Assembly: GCF_918797505.1 (NCBI RefSeq)
Contig: NC_092794.1
Location: forward strand, 73,197,345-73,261,344
Source: Bemisia tabaci
Lineage: Eukaryota > Arthropoda > Insecta > Hemiptera > Aleyrodidae
Direction: 5' to 3'
Length of the DNA stretch: 64,000 bases
A program made the position numbers and the translations under genes. Positions 12,841-25,282 of this stretch are shown in pieces (position 1 is the first letter of the stretch; the number at the start of each line of letters is the position of its first letter). The notes below the pieces were generated by a model, which was not told where the DNA came from, made no database searches, and worked only from the letters and a program-made list of their open reading frames with translations.

Positions 12841-13139
12841 TGAAAGTTGAAATTATTAAACCACATTCATGTTTGTTTTTTCATAATTGTTTCGTACATC
12901 TTATGCATAAAGTAAAGGTCAGTTTTGATCGTTTTCCCGAAATGGGGGTCATACCGTTTGTCCGATCTTCCCTATAATTTGTGCACAGATTCTCTCCAGT
13001 TCGGTAAGTGACACTGGCTATTTCAATTTTCTCCCTGTCGAGATTTCGGGATTTTATCGTTTAAAAATGGTGAAATTGGGGAGAGGAACGGGCCCACGGT
13101 TGCTAGGCACGCATTGCTAGGCACCTTTGTTTGAAATGT

Positions 13140-13430
13140 ATATCGCCATACATGCGATTATCGATACATGGGATAATCAATGTGTATCGCATTGCGTAGT
13201 TTGATGCGTAGTTTGATGTGTTTGTTGTGTTTGATGAGTGATAAAATTGAATTCATCCCACCTTTACTGATCTTTGATTATCGATCTCCGATATATCGTT
13301 TGATGTAAAACAGGATAGACATAGGAATACAATTGGATGTATTATTATCAACCGGGATAAAAGGGAGGACATTGATCTTCTTTAATCGATCTTCGATATA
13401 TTGTTCGATATAAAACAGGGATGAAACGGG
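13140..13430. repeat. ATCGAT/GATATATCG-rich repeat
   Basis: It holds repeated motifs such as 'tcgatctccgatatatcgtt' and 'tcgatcttcgatatattgtt', followed by 'gatgtaaaacagg' or 'gatataaaacagg'. It looks like a partly duplicated repeat of unknown class. Confidence 0.45.
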
Positions 13431-13626
13431 ATTTTGACGTCATCTGGCGGCATCCCATTTAAAATCATGTTTTTAGCAGATTAGATCATTTCCTTAATCC
13501 TCCCCCGCCAATCGTTTAAAAATCCCAGGGTATTCGTGTTCAATTTTCTCAGCGGTTGCTACTTAAGCACGGTATTCATTAAATTTCAGACACCCGGAAA
13601 TTCTCTATTCATAGGTTTCTGGAGTG

Positions 13627-14124
13627 AAATGGTGCTCTTGCATGCGTCGGGACTTTGCGATTTAAGTACAGATTCCTGTGTAAAATTTCAAGAAAAACAC
13701 GATGGTGCCACTGGTTTTCTCTGAAATTAACTTCAAAACTCATGAAAAGCTCTCAAAGTTGAAGCCGTAGCGGAGGGTATCTACCACGCTACCCTGAGAG
13801 TCCACCTCTCTATTCAAGACAAATTATCTGTGCAAAGATGGAAAGCAAATACATTAACAGGATTGCCGCTTTATTTGGGGACTCCAAAACTGAAAACACG
13901 TGCCTATGTAACACCTGATAATGTATTTGCTCTCTATCTTTGTACGGAGAATTTTTCTTGATATAGAGGTGAACCCTCAGGGTTGTGTGGGATATCCGAT
14001 ATCCCCTCCATTACAGTCTCAACTGCGAGAGCTTTTTTTAAGCTCTGAAGTTGAACTCAGAAATAAACAGCGTCCATCATGTGTCTCAAGAAAGTTTACA
14101 CAGAAATCTATGCTTAAATTGCAA
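13627..14124. mobile_element. degenerate foldback, TGGAGATGTTGCATG family
   Basis: Internal blocks of the foldback family are recognisable in both arms ('aaacacgatggtgccactgg', 'gcaaagatgg', 'gagctttttttaagct'), but the terminal sequence is eroded. It abuts the better copy at 14125-14636. Confidence 0.55.
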
Positions 14125-14636
14125 ATGGAGATGTTGCATGTGTGAGGAATTTACGATTCGACTGTTGATTCTTATGTAAAAAATTCGCGAGAAACACGAT
14201 AGTGCCACTGGTTTTCCCTGAAATCAATTCCCAAGCTCAAAAAAAGCTCTCGAAGTTGAGGGGTAATGAAGGGGGTATCCCACGCTATCCTGAGAGTCCA
14301 CCTCCACATCAAGACCAACTTTCCATGCAAAGATAGGGAGCAAATACATCAGCAATTAAGGTTGTCGTGTTTTCAGTCGTGGAGTCCCTAAAAAAAAGTG
14401 GCAGCCCTGTCAATGTATTGACTCCCTATCTTTGCATGGAGAGTTGGTCTTGATGTGGAGGTGGACTCTCAGGGTGGGGTGGGATACCCCCTCCATTACA
14501 GCCTCAACTTTGAGAGCGTTTTTTGAGCTCGAGAGTTAATTTCAGAGAAAATCAGTGGGACCATCGTGTTTCTCGCAAACTTTTAAATAAGAATCAATAG
14601 TCAAATCGCAAATTCCTCATACATGCAACATCTCCA
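14125..14636. mobile_element. foldback element, TGGAGATGTTGCATG family
   Basis: The left end 'atggagatgttgcatgtgtg' pairs with the right end 'acatgcaacatctccat', with long internal complementarity ('gggagcaaatacat' block against 'actccctatctttgcatgg'). It is about 512 bp. The inner sequence is close to parts of the 4021-4678 copy. Confidence 0.75.
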
Positions 14637-16030
14637 TTCCTGACACTTGCAAGAGGTACATTCTATTTTTATTCCAGGAGATTTGGCAACATTCGCATGT
14701 GTACACGTCGTTTTTCCACAGGACGATAGAGCTAAGCCGGTGCATCTGCGAGGCAGCCGAAGTTCCAGTGACCCGGAGGCCGAGGTCCTGCCAAGGCAAC
14801 GACGTCCCATCGTGTCGCGCAGCCGCTATATCATAATTTTGTCCCAAACGAGCAAATATGACATCCAAGTCGCACAGGTCAACGGTCAGATCCACACCGC
14901 GGTCGCAGGATCTTCTTTTGATTATTGAATCCTAAAGATTAGCGAAAAAATGATGAGATCCGTCCAAGTGCCAAGTTTTCGCGTCGAATATTGAGGTGAC
15001 TCTTGAGGTTTTGTGCAATGCATTCTGGGTGCAGTTTTTTTGGTTTCGGTTTTTTTTTTTAAAAATCTAACGTCAATTTCGTTTTTCTCGTGTGGAAATA
15101 CCCCTCAGATACCGAGTTTCAGACAAATTCAAGTGCAAATAGCCAAGGTGCCAATTTTCGGCCATTTTGAAACGGTTTGAGACATTGAATTCGGGTTCAC
15201 GCGAAAAAATATATTTTTCTAAATTCTTTCAAACGAGGCACCATAAAAGGGGGTCTTCTTATTTGAATGAAAAGTTGGGGTCCGTCCCTCCCACCCCAAG
15301 GGGGACCCCCTAAACATTATTGGGAGGTCAGAAAGTAACCCCCTTTGACCTAGGAACGTCCTCCAAGTTTCAAATCTCTACCTCAATCGCGGGTAAAAAG
15401 TTAGAGGGGGAGGGGACTTTTCCAACACCCTGTATGCCTCATTGGCACGTTCAAGGAGTTCTCGTGGTTCAAGGTACAACATCGCAGGGAAACTGTTATT
15501 GACAATTTTTGGGGAAACATTAGATTTAGCAACGTTATTTCACGATGAGATTTCTTCAGCGTCAAAAGTCGAGCCTAAAGTTTAAATTCGGCTTCGCCGC
15601 TAAAAAATATTTGGTTACCGTACGTCCAATTTTTTTTTTTTCGGAATTTGCAATAAGGTGAACCCTCTCTTTGGTCTTTTACGGTCAATTTTAGATTAAT
15701 TGGGCTATTAATAGCAAAAATGTGGGTACATCGCTTGGTGCAATATGCGCGTCTTTCGACTTATACGTTATGGAATCGTTTAAGGTCATCTGCTGCGCGA
15801 GAGGAACAAATTCCAATGGAACAAAAAAGTCGATTGCTTCGAGCAGAGCAGCTTTCGTGGAAAAAAATGATGATCGGTTCAGCTATATTCTTGGCTGATT
15901 TTGGCGACGGCCAAATATCTCATGGTTGAACCAGCCAGAGGTATGGTTGAGTCCGCCAGATATGCGGTTGATGCCGGAATATGGTTGATGTAATCGTAAT
16001 TTTTTTCCTGCCCTCCATCCTCGGAAGCAA
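14637..16030. other. anonymous sequence with a decayed MITE end
   Basis: At 14680-14735 'ggcaacattcgcatgtgtac' and 'cgtttttccacag' resemble the right half of the CTGCCGTGC MITE. From about 15240-15440 a purine/pyrimidine-biased stretch ('gggggtcttcttatttgaat', 'ttccaacaccctgtat') looks like part of an unclassified dispersed element. No gene is supported. Confidence 0.4.
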
Positions 16031-16032
16031 AC

Positions 16033-16280
16033 ATCGACGACCAAACAACGTATCTCTTTTGCGGTGTTTAAAAATCTTTGCTCCCATAATTTTATTTTTT
16101 CTGAGAGTGAATCAATAGCATCTCGTGAAGTTTTCACAGAATTTGCCTTACCCAGAGCAGAAAAATGACGGACATTCTAAATAATGAACGTTGTAAGGTT
16201 TTTCTTTTCTAAAAAAAAAAAGCTTGACAGAAAGTCTGCAACGTCGCAAACCGAAATACGTAGGTTGGGAGTCTCACCAT
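16033..16280. mobile_element. MITE, TCGACGGTGAAAG family (degenerate)
   Basis: The internal diagnostic blocks 'gcggtgtttaaaaatc' and 'gtctgcaacgtcgcaaaccg' are present, with an end near 16280 'gagtctcaccatcca'. It lies only about six bases from the CTGCCGTGC MITE at 16287. Confidence 0.55.
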
Positions 16281-16286
16281 CCATAT

Positions 16287-16539
16287 CTGCCGCGCTAAGG
16301 AAGAACGGCGTATGAACATTCGAGAGTTGCCAAATTTCTCTGGATGAAACACGTATTTTTAAGGAAAGTTATGCTTATTTCTCCTTGAAATTCTCAGATA
16401 TTTTAGATTAAATAATGGGCAAAATTATCTAAAAAATTTAAAGAAAAATTTTGACAATTTTCCCGATAAATTCGATATTTATTGAAGGAGATATGGCAAC
16501 GTCTGATGGCTAGTTCGGCGTTTTTCCTTTACATGACAG
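16287..16539. mobile_element. 253-bp MITE, CTGCCGTGC family
   Basis: The left end is 'ctgccgcgctaaggaagaac' and the right end 'gtttttcctttacatgacag'. Flanks ATAT (16283-16286) and GTAT (16540-16543) agree at 3 of 4 positions, consistent with the family's 4-bp duplication. Confidence 0.75.
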
Positions 16540-17690
16540 GTATGCGGAAACACTTGCACTTTCGGCTTCTCCTTTCTCCGAAAAGCGATCTTTTTCAAAG
16601 GCGATCTTTTGAAGGTGCTTTATACCCTCGTAAGATTTGTTTGGTAGCCAAAAAATCATGGGAATCAGCTCTGTTAATCTTCAAAATGACCATTTTAGCA
16701 GTCAGAGAGCTAAATAAAAGTTATGATTACCACACGAAACCAGCATTTTTTTACATTGTAACGGTTTAACTACACAGGAGAGCAGTTTATTTCCTAAACT
16801 CTTACACTTTAGTGACAAAGCAGTTTAGTCAATTGGACGACATTCTCTTAGCCGCCCATTCATGGTAAGCGTTCGGTACTTAACAGTGCTTCAAAACAGA
16901 TTTGAACATTTACTCTAGGTCTATAATTACAATAATGATGTGCTTACGTGCGTTCATACAAAAACTATTTATTGCCAAAGCTTTAAAAATTTAGCGGTGT
17001 CCACTGACATCATTATAGAGGCATCAAGCCATGTTTTGCCTATGCGCGCTACGGCTAACAGTCCATTTAAATGACACCGGTTGAAATACCTAACATATCT
17101 GTTTTGTCGCGACCTATCTGGTGCAGTCTAGTGTTGTTATGAGTGTTTTTAATGAATCTCTATTTTTCTCTCTCGATTCTATTTGTATGTATGATTGAGG
17201 CCTTCATGAAATTATTGTGATTTTTCTTTGAGGACATGTGAAAAGTGGAAGACATATTGCGAAATAAATAACCCAAGAGCTCTTTATGACCTAAAAATAT
17301 TTTTTTCATTGATCGTCAAAAGCTTGGTAAATTTATTCGTCGCGAGAATAAGACTGCACTTCACAGAGAGTGAAAGTGTATATATTCAATGAAATCAAGA
17401 TCAAGATTATCGTATGAATTTTTCATGATGCTGACAAAGGTGCATAAGTGCTAGGTGTTATTACAAGTTGATTTTTTAGTATACGCCTCCGCCGAAGTAT
17501 TTCAATGCTCTGCAAAATCATTAGCAAAGAAATGGTAACCATAAATCAAAACGACCAATCTCTTAAATATTTGATACTCTTCCGAGGAATTTAGACGAAG
17601 ACCAAAGTACGTCACTATTTTATGAAAATGTCTGCAGACAAAATTTGTGATGTTACCAGAGCACTTCATTTTTAGGTCATGAATTATGTA
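16540..17690. other. anonymous sequence
   Basis: AT-rich unique-looking sequence; no frame, splice structure or repeat boundary is convincing. A short frame near 16482-16769 overlaps the MITE end and is not a credible gene. Confidence 0.4.
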
Positions 17691-17962
17691 TAGCGTCAGT
17701 GAAACTACGAGACCTCTTATCTTGGCTTGCGACGTTGTTTAATTCCTGTCATGCTTTATTATTTAAATGGAAAACCATTCAACTTCAATCCTTGAAAACT
17801 TCAGTGATTTTTCCTCTGTTTGCGAAGAAAAATCTGGAAAGGAGGGTATCGTCCCTTGCGAAGGGATGATACGTGCTGATTTGTTTTCCATTAAAAAAAC
17901 AAAATGGAAGAGACTGTTAAACACCGAGAACGAGATTATCGCCAGGGTAGTTTCTCCGTCGA
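17691..17962. mobile_element. MITE, TCGACGGTGAAAG family, TA flanks
   Basis: Blocks 'ttgcgacgttg', 'aattcctgtcatgctttatt', 'tggaaaaccattcaacttc' and the right end 'gtttctccgtcga' define the family. TA dinucleotides flank it at 17689-17690 and 17963-17964. The ~70-codon open frame across it is a by-product. Confidence 0.6.
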
Positions 17963-18784
17963 TAAGGGATTAATAATTTGAGTAGTTAATATAGATATAT
18001 AAGTAGAAATATATTCGAAAGTACTTTATTTTCTACGAGTAGGGACCCAAAAAACCCGGAATTTCGCTGTAACTTTGAAATGGTGGAAAATATCCGGGTT
18101 CTACCGCTAGGAGTATCGGACCCAACCCTTAATTAGGTACCCTGTATTTATGGGACCAAAGGCAATTCTCGCAAGTTGGCGCACACGTGGGTTGTGTCTT
18201 TTTTAATGTATTTAAAACGATCAATATCCTTTAAATCAGTCTGCCTCGTGTAGCATCGATTATTTTCTCGTAAAATGAATTTGAATTAATGAAAAACAAC
18301 GTCGCAACGTGTAATGATTGCCACTTGTGCTCGCAAAAATATCAGTGGAAATATTCGGTTATCATAAATCGAGAGACTGCACTCTTCATCCCGTAGGAAA
18401 AAGTCACGGAATATTTTCCAAGATAAATCTCTCATGCAAATTTGAGAATCTCGATGCTGAGCCCTGCACTATGGCTGGAGGTTTTTTACCCAGACAATGC
18501 GCGCCGCTCAAAAGCCAATACTGTTTTCGAATGTAAGAAGACAGAACGACTTTTACTTCTCGCAACTTTATGACCTGCACATGAAGTGCGACAAAACGAA
18601 CTGGTGTATTATGCAGGGAAGTAATCTATTGCGCAGAATGAAAAGACGCGACCAATAGAGAATTTGCAGGTGTCTAAAATTTGATGAAATTCGTGGTTAA
18701 GTGGAAACTACTCAGTGAACTGAACACGAGGATACCCTTCCCTGGTAAAAGTTGACGATAAAAGCTGCGTTTCAAAATATTATA

Positions 18785-18985
18785 GGAATTTTTATAGGTA
18801 GCCAGCTAAAGAGGGCAACAGAAAATCATATAGCTGGCTGTAGAGTGCGGAGAAAATCATACGGCCGGGCTATACGAAACGATAAAAAAGTATGCAGCCG
18901 GGCTATAGTTCCTATAGCCGGGCTTCACACTTTATCGCCTGGCTGTTGCTTTTCCGCCATCGATCATAAAAGGCTATAAGAAATT
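18785..18985. repeat. GCCGGGCTAT-type local repeat
   Basis: Multiple variants of 'atagccgggctata' are followed by 'cactttatcgcctggctgt' and 'aaaggctataagaaattgtg'. The tail block recurs at about 19535-19605, so the region 18785-19650 holds a duplicated unit split by about 500 bp. Confidence 0.55.
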
Positions 18986-19204
18986 GTGTAGAAATTCATG
19001 TGCTTTGGAAATCATTAAGTTTGATAAGGAACCACCTAAATATTTACAAAACACACGTTATATTATTTTCCTTAATACATATTTTTTTTCATCAATTAAA
19101 ATGAGAATAATCCATACAGGACGTGCAAACATTTCAAAATCATGAGTTGAATAACGCTGACTCCGCCAGATTAAGTATTAGAGCCTAACACAAAGCGGAG
19201 CGGC

Positions 19205-19290
19205 GACGCACTGGCGCCTACAAACCTAACAGGGATACTTCACGCATTGCGCAACGCGTGAGGTATCTCTGTTGGGTTTGTAGGCGCCAA
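19205..19290. repeat. palindrome with GGCGCCTACAAACC arms
   Basis: 'actggcgcctacaaacctaa' to 'cacgcattgcg' is mirrored by 'cgcaacgcgtgaggtatctc' to 'gggtttgtaggcgccaatg'. It shares the motif 'gcgcctacaa...cttcacgcattgcg' with 12690-12840 and 37189-37330. Confidence 0.6.
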
Positions 19291-20021
19291 TGCGCGTTTC
19301 GCGCTGGCTGCCCGCCTGCCGCACCGCAGCGTGCCACGGCGCTTGAAGCAACTATTTCACCACCAGAGGTATTGCACAGTATCTGAAGGCGCTCTAATAT
19401 ATTGGGAATGACAGGCATCTATCAAAAGTATGGAGCTTTCCTCGCAAAATAAAGCAAGATACTACGGCCCAAAAAGAGAGCAGTGGTCCAAAAACTCACT
19501 AAGTCCTAGCATCCGTAATTCGTGACGTTTAGCATACACTTTATCGCCTGACTGTGAGTTGCTTAATTTGGCTATAAAAGGCTATAAGAAATTGTGTAGC
19601 CGGCTATAGAAGCTATTGGAAATCTTACAGCCGGCCGTAGGTCCATGGTATTTTGGAACACAGATTCTACTGCCAATTTTTACCAGGGTTGGCTCATGAA
19701 TTGAACAATTATTGGAGAAGATATGACAACATTATCTAATCTGCTAAAATACGTGTGTTTAAATGGGAAATGCCGCCAGATAACGTCATTATAGGCGGTG
19801 CATTTTCTCACTTTTAAATCTATTTTTATACTATTTCCCATATCAGAAAAAAGTATAAAAAATACTGAGAAATCAACTCTTTAAGCACTTTCGGATGAAG
19901 TTATAAAAAATTTGCATGCTAGTTCTCCATTGATGGATTATGAGAGAGAAGAAGAAGAATATGAAGGGATTTAACTCTTTTCCAGCCGAGATCGAATTCC
20001 GCTGACAAAGAATCAATAAAT

Positions 20022-20160
20022 TGGACGACATTTCGCAATTACGAACCACAATTTCTAGCCCATCCGTAAAAACGGTTATGAGCGTAGGAAAACTAATGTT
20101 ACATACGTCGTTTCTAAACTCAGCCAGATAGTGTAGTTCAAAATTGCAAAATGGAGTCCA
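20022..20160. mobile_element. short palindromic MITE
   Basis: Arms 'tggacgacatttcgcaatta' and 'aaattgcaaaatggagtcca' flank a core 'cccatccgtaaaaacg'. Relatives lie at 23485-23606 and 60262-60399. Confidence 0.55.
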
Positions 20161-21400
20161 CTTATGATCCCTGCCGATCTCACAAAAATCTGCTTGTAAA
20201 TTTTAATTCACGAACTTTTTATCGCGATTTTTGTCCACAAAAGTTGAAACGGAACTTTTGAAGCATGATTAGTCGGAGTGAAGAAGCGTCAATGTTCCTG
20301 GAAAATCTATATCTAGGTCTATGTAGACTTTATGTACTTCTTCGAAGGGTTCAATTACAGTTCTGGGGGGGGGGGGGGCGTAGCGGAAGCCCCCTCCCTC
20401 TCAGTTACGCCCATGAATGTTTGAAGCCCATGTTTTTTTTTTGTTTTTTTTTTTACAATTATATCTATAAAAAGTTCTGCTCCAAACGACTTGGTAGCCC
20501 ATTTTGTTCCAAGACTTAATAATTTATTCCTCGCTTCAATCGCTTCGCAGCTCACAGTTTCTACGTTTCCGTTGTGGCATCTTCCTTAGCTGTCACTGTG
20601 CTGGTAGGACTTTTGGCACCATCACCCAAGTAATTAAAAAGAAAATGGTCGTAGGCCAGGAGCTGCATGTGGTGTCGGTGGGCCCTAAAAAAGCTTATAG
20701 TAGGGTGCCGTCGGTGAAACTTTGAAAATCCTTGAACCAGGGCTGGATTTACCACGTAGACGCACCAGGCGCGCGATACAAAGTTTTTCACCCATACCGC
20801 TCTGAGCATGAACTTTTTAAATATTCTTAAAATACAAATTATTCTTTCATTTTCTCATGTGCTCATGAATTTGTCTTTCGACAGCCCTATCCCATTTTTC
20901 GCCTGCAGAATGTGGGACAAAAAATGCCCCAAATTTCGTTCGAATAGAGTTGACATTTCAAATTTTGCAAACAAACTTCAAATATCATGTGGCGACTGAG
21001 CTTCGTCGCCAAACTCTAATTTTAAATTTATCAATCAAATTTCAAGAAGAAAAAAGAAAAAAAGGAGTATAAAAAAAAACCAATTGCGAAAGAAAGTCAA
21101 TACGTCGTTCCCCTCATGAAAGAACACGACAAAAATTTAATATTGTCAAATGTCCCCTCAAACATTAAGTACAATTTTACCAGGAGAATTTTAGGCATTT
21201 CCATCTAGAATTTTTACTGATTTCTTTTCTGATCTTAAGCAAAAATTAGACACATTTTGCAAAAAAACTGACTTGTAAAAATTGTAAATGTTTGAGTGGA
21301 TTTTGTAATCTTGGGATGGAGTTAGGCTCTTCCGTTGGGGAAACGACGAATAATGTAAGAGTGACTGAATAATAGGTATCAGAAAGGAACTCACTTCTAG
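20161..21400. other. anonymous sequence with homopolymer runs
   Basis: A poly-G run near 20364-20377 and T runs near 20430-20455 are present. At 20741 'ccagggctggatttaccacg' resembles the start of the GGGCCGGATTTA repeat. No gene is supported. Confidence 0.4.
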
Positions 21401-22437
21401 TTTTTTCGAAATTCCCGCGTTCAACAAACCGGCCGAAGACGGCCGATGTGTTAAGACTCCTGTGTCGTCCGTTGTTTGGCGCTGTCGTTCCACGGTAAGG
21501 ACTCCTTTCGCTTGTGCTCACCGCACTGTACACCGTGCGATTTCGTTTGAATATGCTTATTAAATCCCGCATCTTCACAATCTATTCATAAGTTAGTGAC
21601 CTAAACCGGCTCACTCGAAAGAAATCTAGTTAACTGTGCCTAAAACCACTTTCTACGACTTTACTCCTGGGAAAAAACAAAATTCCGCGTTCAGCTGCAC
21701 CCAAATGCGCGAGCGAAAAAACGAACAAAACTTTAAAAACAATAACGGCGTAATTAATATCAATTATATATATATATATTCGTGTGTATGTGTATACATA
21801 TATAAAAAATTTAAAAAAGCGGATGGGGCTAAACACTTCACAGTTTATGCGAACGATTTGGAAATGTACTTTCAATATAATTATATGTATAACGGAATAA
21901 AGCGATGTCACTTCCACTGACCCGAAAAAACACTTGTCACACCGATTCTTCGAGAGCATCCGAAAGAATATCCCCAGGGATCGGGTTCTGGTCACACGGC
22001 GGCGAGGGCGTACCGCGAGCGCATCTCTGTTCCCTCGGCGAATTCACGACATAAAATAGGAAGAGACGGGACTCACAGAGACTGGGAAATAGAGATCTGA
22101 TGACCCGGGGGGGAGTCGAAACTTTTGAATGCTTCAGGATCGCGGCGAGCCACACGAGGTGATAGGAGACGAGCGACGCTAACTCATTCGCTTGTGGACA
22201 GTAAACATTCGAACGGAAGATGGTGATTAACTGAATTTGCGAGCGGTGGCGGTGGCGCGACTTGGAGGACAACCACAACTCCCGCCGAGAGATCCTCGCA
22301 CCGTCCCCGTCGCCAACTTGGACGCTCGAGACTTTGAGAGGGGTATCTTCCACGACTACTGTGCTTCACACCTTTGTGCAGCCGGCAACGAGCACCATGC
22401 GCCCACTCAGCAGTGCTGAGTAAAATCCCCGTTTAAA
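21400..22437. other. GC-richer unique block, possible 5' gene region
   Basis: Moderately GC-rich, with a 138-codon open frame on the minus strand (21937-22353) that matches nothing I recognise, an (AT)n run at about 21763-21780, and a donor-like 'ccacggtaagg' at about 21491. It may be promoter or first-exon DNA of an undetected gene; the evidence is composition only. Confidence 0.25.
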
Positions 22438-23360
22438 CAGGGATGGAAAATTTCATCAAGTTTCATTGGACGTATTTCTATCAAACAGAACTATGTGCAG
22501 AGGGAAAGATGGGGTGTACTCGTTCGTGCTCGAGCCGTAAGAATGAATGGAGAATACAAAGCGCCAGTGACGTCAGCGGCAACGGCGAGAGAAACGACGA
22601 TCAACGACGCGGCCTTTAACTCATGAGCTCTGTCCACAAGGCTCTAGATACATGCCCACGGCTCTTACACTGTGCAACTAGTTCCGTTTGACAGAACGTG
22701 AAATCCCGCTTCTCCAATTTAGCAAACGGAACCGTGAGCCAACTAAGATAGCACCCATGAACCGTGGGCATATATTTATAGCCATGTGGACAGGGCTCAT
22801 GAGTTAAAGACCGCCCTGATCGTCGTTTCTCTCGTCGTTGCTGCTGACGTCACTGGCGCTCTATATTTCCAATTCATCCTTAGGGCCCGAGCACGAACGA
22901 GCACACCCAATCTTTCCCTCTGCATATAGTCCTGTTTGATAGAAACACGCCCAATTCATGAAATTTCATGGAAAGTTGTGAAACTTTTGGGAATGCATTC
23001 GGGAGGCCAGGAAACGCCTGGAAACGAGTGATTTTCGATTTTGACATGTTCCATCCCAAGCCTAAAACATTCACACGTTGCAAATGTTTTTGCTAGGTTT
23101 AGAGGTTAGATTGGGGTTTTTCTCTCTAAAATCCCTTTTGCGCCCCTCGCTTCGTGTACAGCACCTCAATAGGGTAGCACTTTTTACATTATTTACATTG
23201 AATTTACAATATTTTGTGTACATACCTGATAATATTTTAGGTCTGGTCTGCCCTCCAAAGATAAAAAAAAAGGTACAATAAACGAGGCTAAGGGGGGAGG
23301 GGGAGTCCAGACCCTCCGCCGCCCCCCTCTCCCTATCTTTGCCACTGCTACATGAAACAC
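22438..23360 (+). mobile_element. truncated hAT-like element with nested foldback
   Basis: It starts 'cagggatggaaaatttcatc' and, after the nested foldback at 22459-22953, resumes with 'ttcatgaaatttcatgg', 'ggccaggaaacgcctggaaa' and 'ggttagattggggtttttct', which parallels 39126-40309. I could not find the right terminus, so the end given is approximate. Confidence 0.55.
22459..22953. mobile_element. ~495-bp foldback (near-complete hairpin)
   Basis: Left arm 'ggacgtatttctatcaaaca', 'gagggaaagatggggtgt', 'gcgccagtgacgtcagcgg' is mirrored in order by the right arm ('gctgacgtcactggcgct', 'acacccaatctttccctc', 'tgtttgatagaaacacgccc'). A diverged relative is at 34572-34985. It interrupts the hAT-like element at 22438. 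Confidence 0.8.
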
Positions 23361-23484
23361 TCAAAAAATAGCTCTTTTCCGAACGAAAGTAGATTACATT
23401 AACGTCATTTCAGTTCGCCTTCAATTTTCAGGGTAGGCAACATCAGCTCTCAAATGGTCGAATAATGGTGTTTTCGTGAAATGC

Positions 23485-23606
23485 ATTACATTTTGCGATA
23501 GGGAACCACTATTTCTGGCTCTGCCGTAAAATCACATAGAGAAACCAATGGCATGTACGCTGTTTCTAAAGTGAGAAATAGTGGTCCTTTATTGCAAAAT
23601 GTAATC
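23485..23606. mobile_element. short palindromic MITE
   Basis: Left 'attacattttgcgataggga' and 'accactatttctggctc' mirror 'gagaaatagtggtcctttat' and 'tgcaaaatgtaat'. Same family as 20022-20160 and 60262-60399. Confidence 0.65.
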
Positions 23607-25011
23607 CAAATGTCACTCTCACTTACGACACACACACAAATAAGAGCTTTCTTACCAAACGGGTGGATTGAGATGGCACCCGATCGTCGGTAACGGATGG
23701 ATAATTTTCGATCAAAACAATACCGGTTCGCCCCAGTGAATTCCAGAGGATTATACTCAATTCATGAGGAAATTTTAATTTATGACGAAACATCAAGACC
23801 CAAGACTTCAGCCACGGGCTTTTCGCTTGTTGTTAAAATTGATATAAATCGGGGGAATTTGCACTTTCGGTGGAATTTTCACCTTTGAAGCGGAAATCGA
23901 CGTAATTTTAAAATTCATCATGCCTATGAGTGTGAATGAGCGCCCGCATTTTAAGCGCGATGTGTCATGAGAGGATGGGAACTCCGAAGAAGTACGTACC
24001 CTTCGGTCCTTTATGAACCATTTGGATATATTCTGACAGGATATCGTTTCATACGACGTTTTTCTCATATCAGAGCAACATTTAAGTTCAGGTGCTTCAT
24101 TCGACGTGGCAAGATTACCAAATCTTCCACTAAAATGTGGACATTTGCCTTGGGTTTAAGTGGGGAATAGTATTGATTTGCAACATTATCTGGGAACAGT
24201 GCAACGTAGCAACTTGCGATAAAGCTGCGCAAAATTATCAATTAGTTTTCCTTTCCCTCGGGCTGATTTTAAGAGTCAAGAATCGTACGAACGGAAGACG
24301 TTTCTGCTCCGAAACGGTAATTTAAAAAGAGAGAAAAAAAAAACGTGGAAAATTGCAGATCACCGACAAATCGCACAAGGACGCCCTCTTCGCAAGTGCA
24401 GACTTAAAAAAAGCACAGTCCGAGTCTATATTAGCACTGTGAATATATGACGATGAAACGATCTTCAGAGCTTTGCAGAAGTATTTAAATCCTACGCTTA
24501 AAAACAACAAAGAAGACGGTGCTTAAAATGAAAATGTAAGATTCGTCTTGAAACTAAATTTTATTTTGAAAGAGGTGCGAAGATCGCCAAGTTTTTTTGA
24601 AATATGCGGCGCCGACGTTGGCAGCTCGATAACTGAACAAATAAATCGGGAAAAACTCAAAAAACATGTTTCTCCTTATCTAATTCGTATAATCCCACTA
24701 ATTTTATTTTCTGCAATGAGTAAGCAAATTTGCACTTGATAAGAAAGTTAGTCTAAATTTTGACCTCAAACACGATCGCGCAGGTAGCGTTCCGCTGAAA
24801 GGAATTGATTTTTTTGCTTAACTTAGGAACAACGTATACCTATACCTGAAAATAAAACGCTCGTGAAGAAAAGTGTATAATACGTTGTGATTTACAACTC
24901 TCAAATAATATATACTATTTGAAGTATTTTAAAGGATTTTTATTTCAAGGAATACATTTTAAGAATCGCCTCATTTTCCAGTATGTACTTCATTCAGGGA
25001 CATTTATTTCA
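23607..25011. other. anonymous sequence
   Basis: AT-rich DNA with several 60-85 codon frames on both strands, none with recognisable domains. I see no repeat boundary here. Confidence 0.4.
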
Positions 25012-25252
25012 GGGGCTTGGAGGACAAGTCGCATAAGTGCAGTTTGTTCTACTTCAATAAATACGCGTTTAAAGTTTCAAAATTACATGGAGCCTTAATT
25101 TTGGCGAAAAGAAAATTCAAACTCTATTTTTGATGCTTAAAAATTGTGAATTTTTCACAGAATATAAAAATAAAGACTAGTTTTACCTGAAATCGTTATT
25201 ATCTGAATTTTTTCAAAAACTGCACTTACCCCACTTGTCTTTCAAGGCTCTC
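25012..25252. mobile_element. 241-bp TIR element, GGGGCTTGGA family
   Basis: Left 'ggggcttggaggacaagtcg' plus 'cataagtgcag' mirrors right 'ctgcacttaccccacttgtc' plus 'tttcaaggctctc'. This is the uninterrupted counterpart of 2885-3390. Confidence 0.65.
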
Positions 25253-25282
25253 ATTTGAACTGTGAATTTAGCCGATACCATT

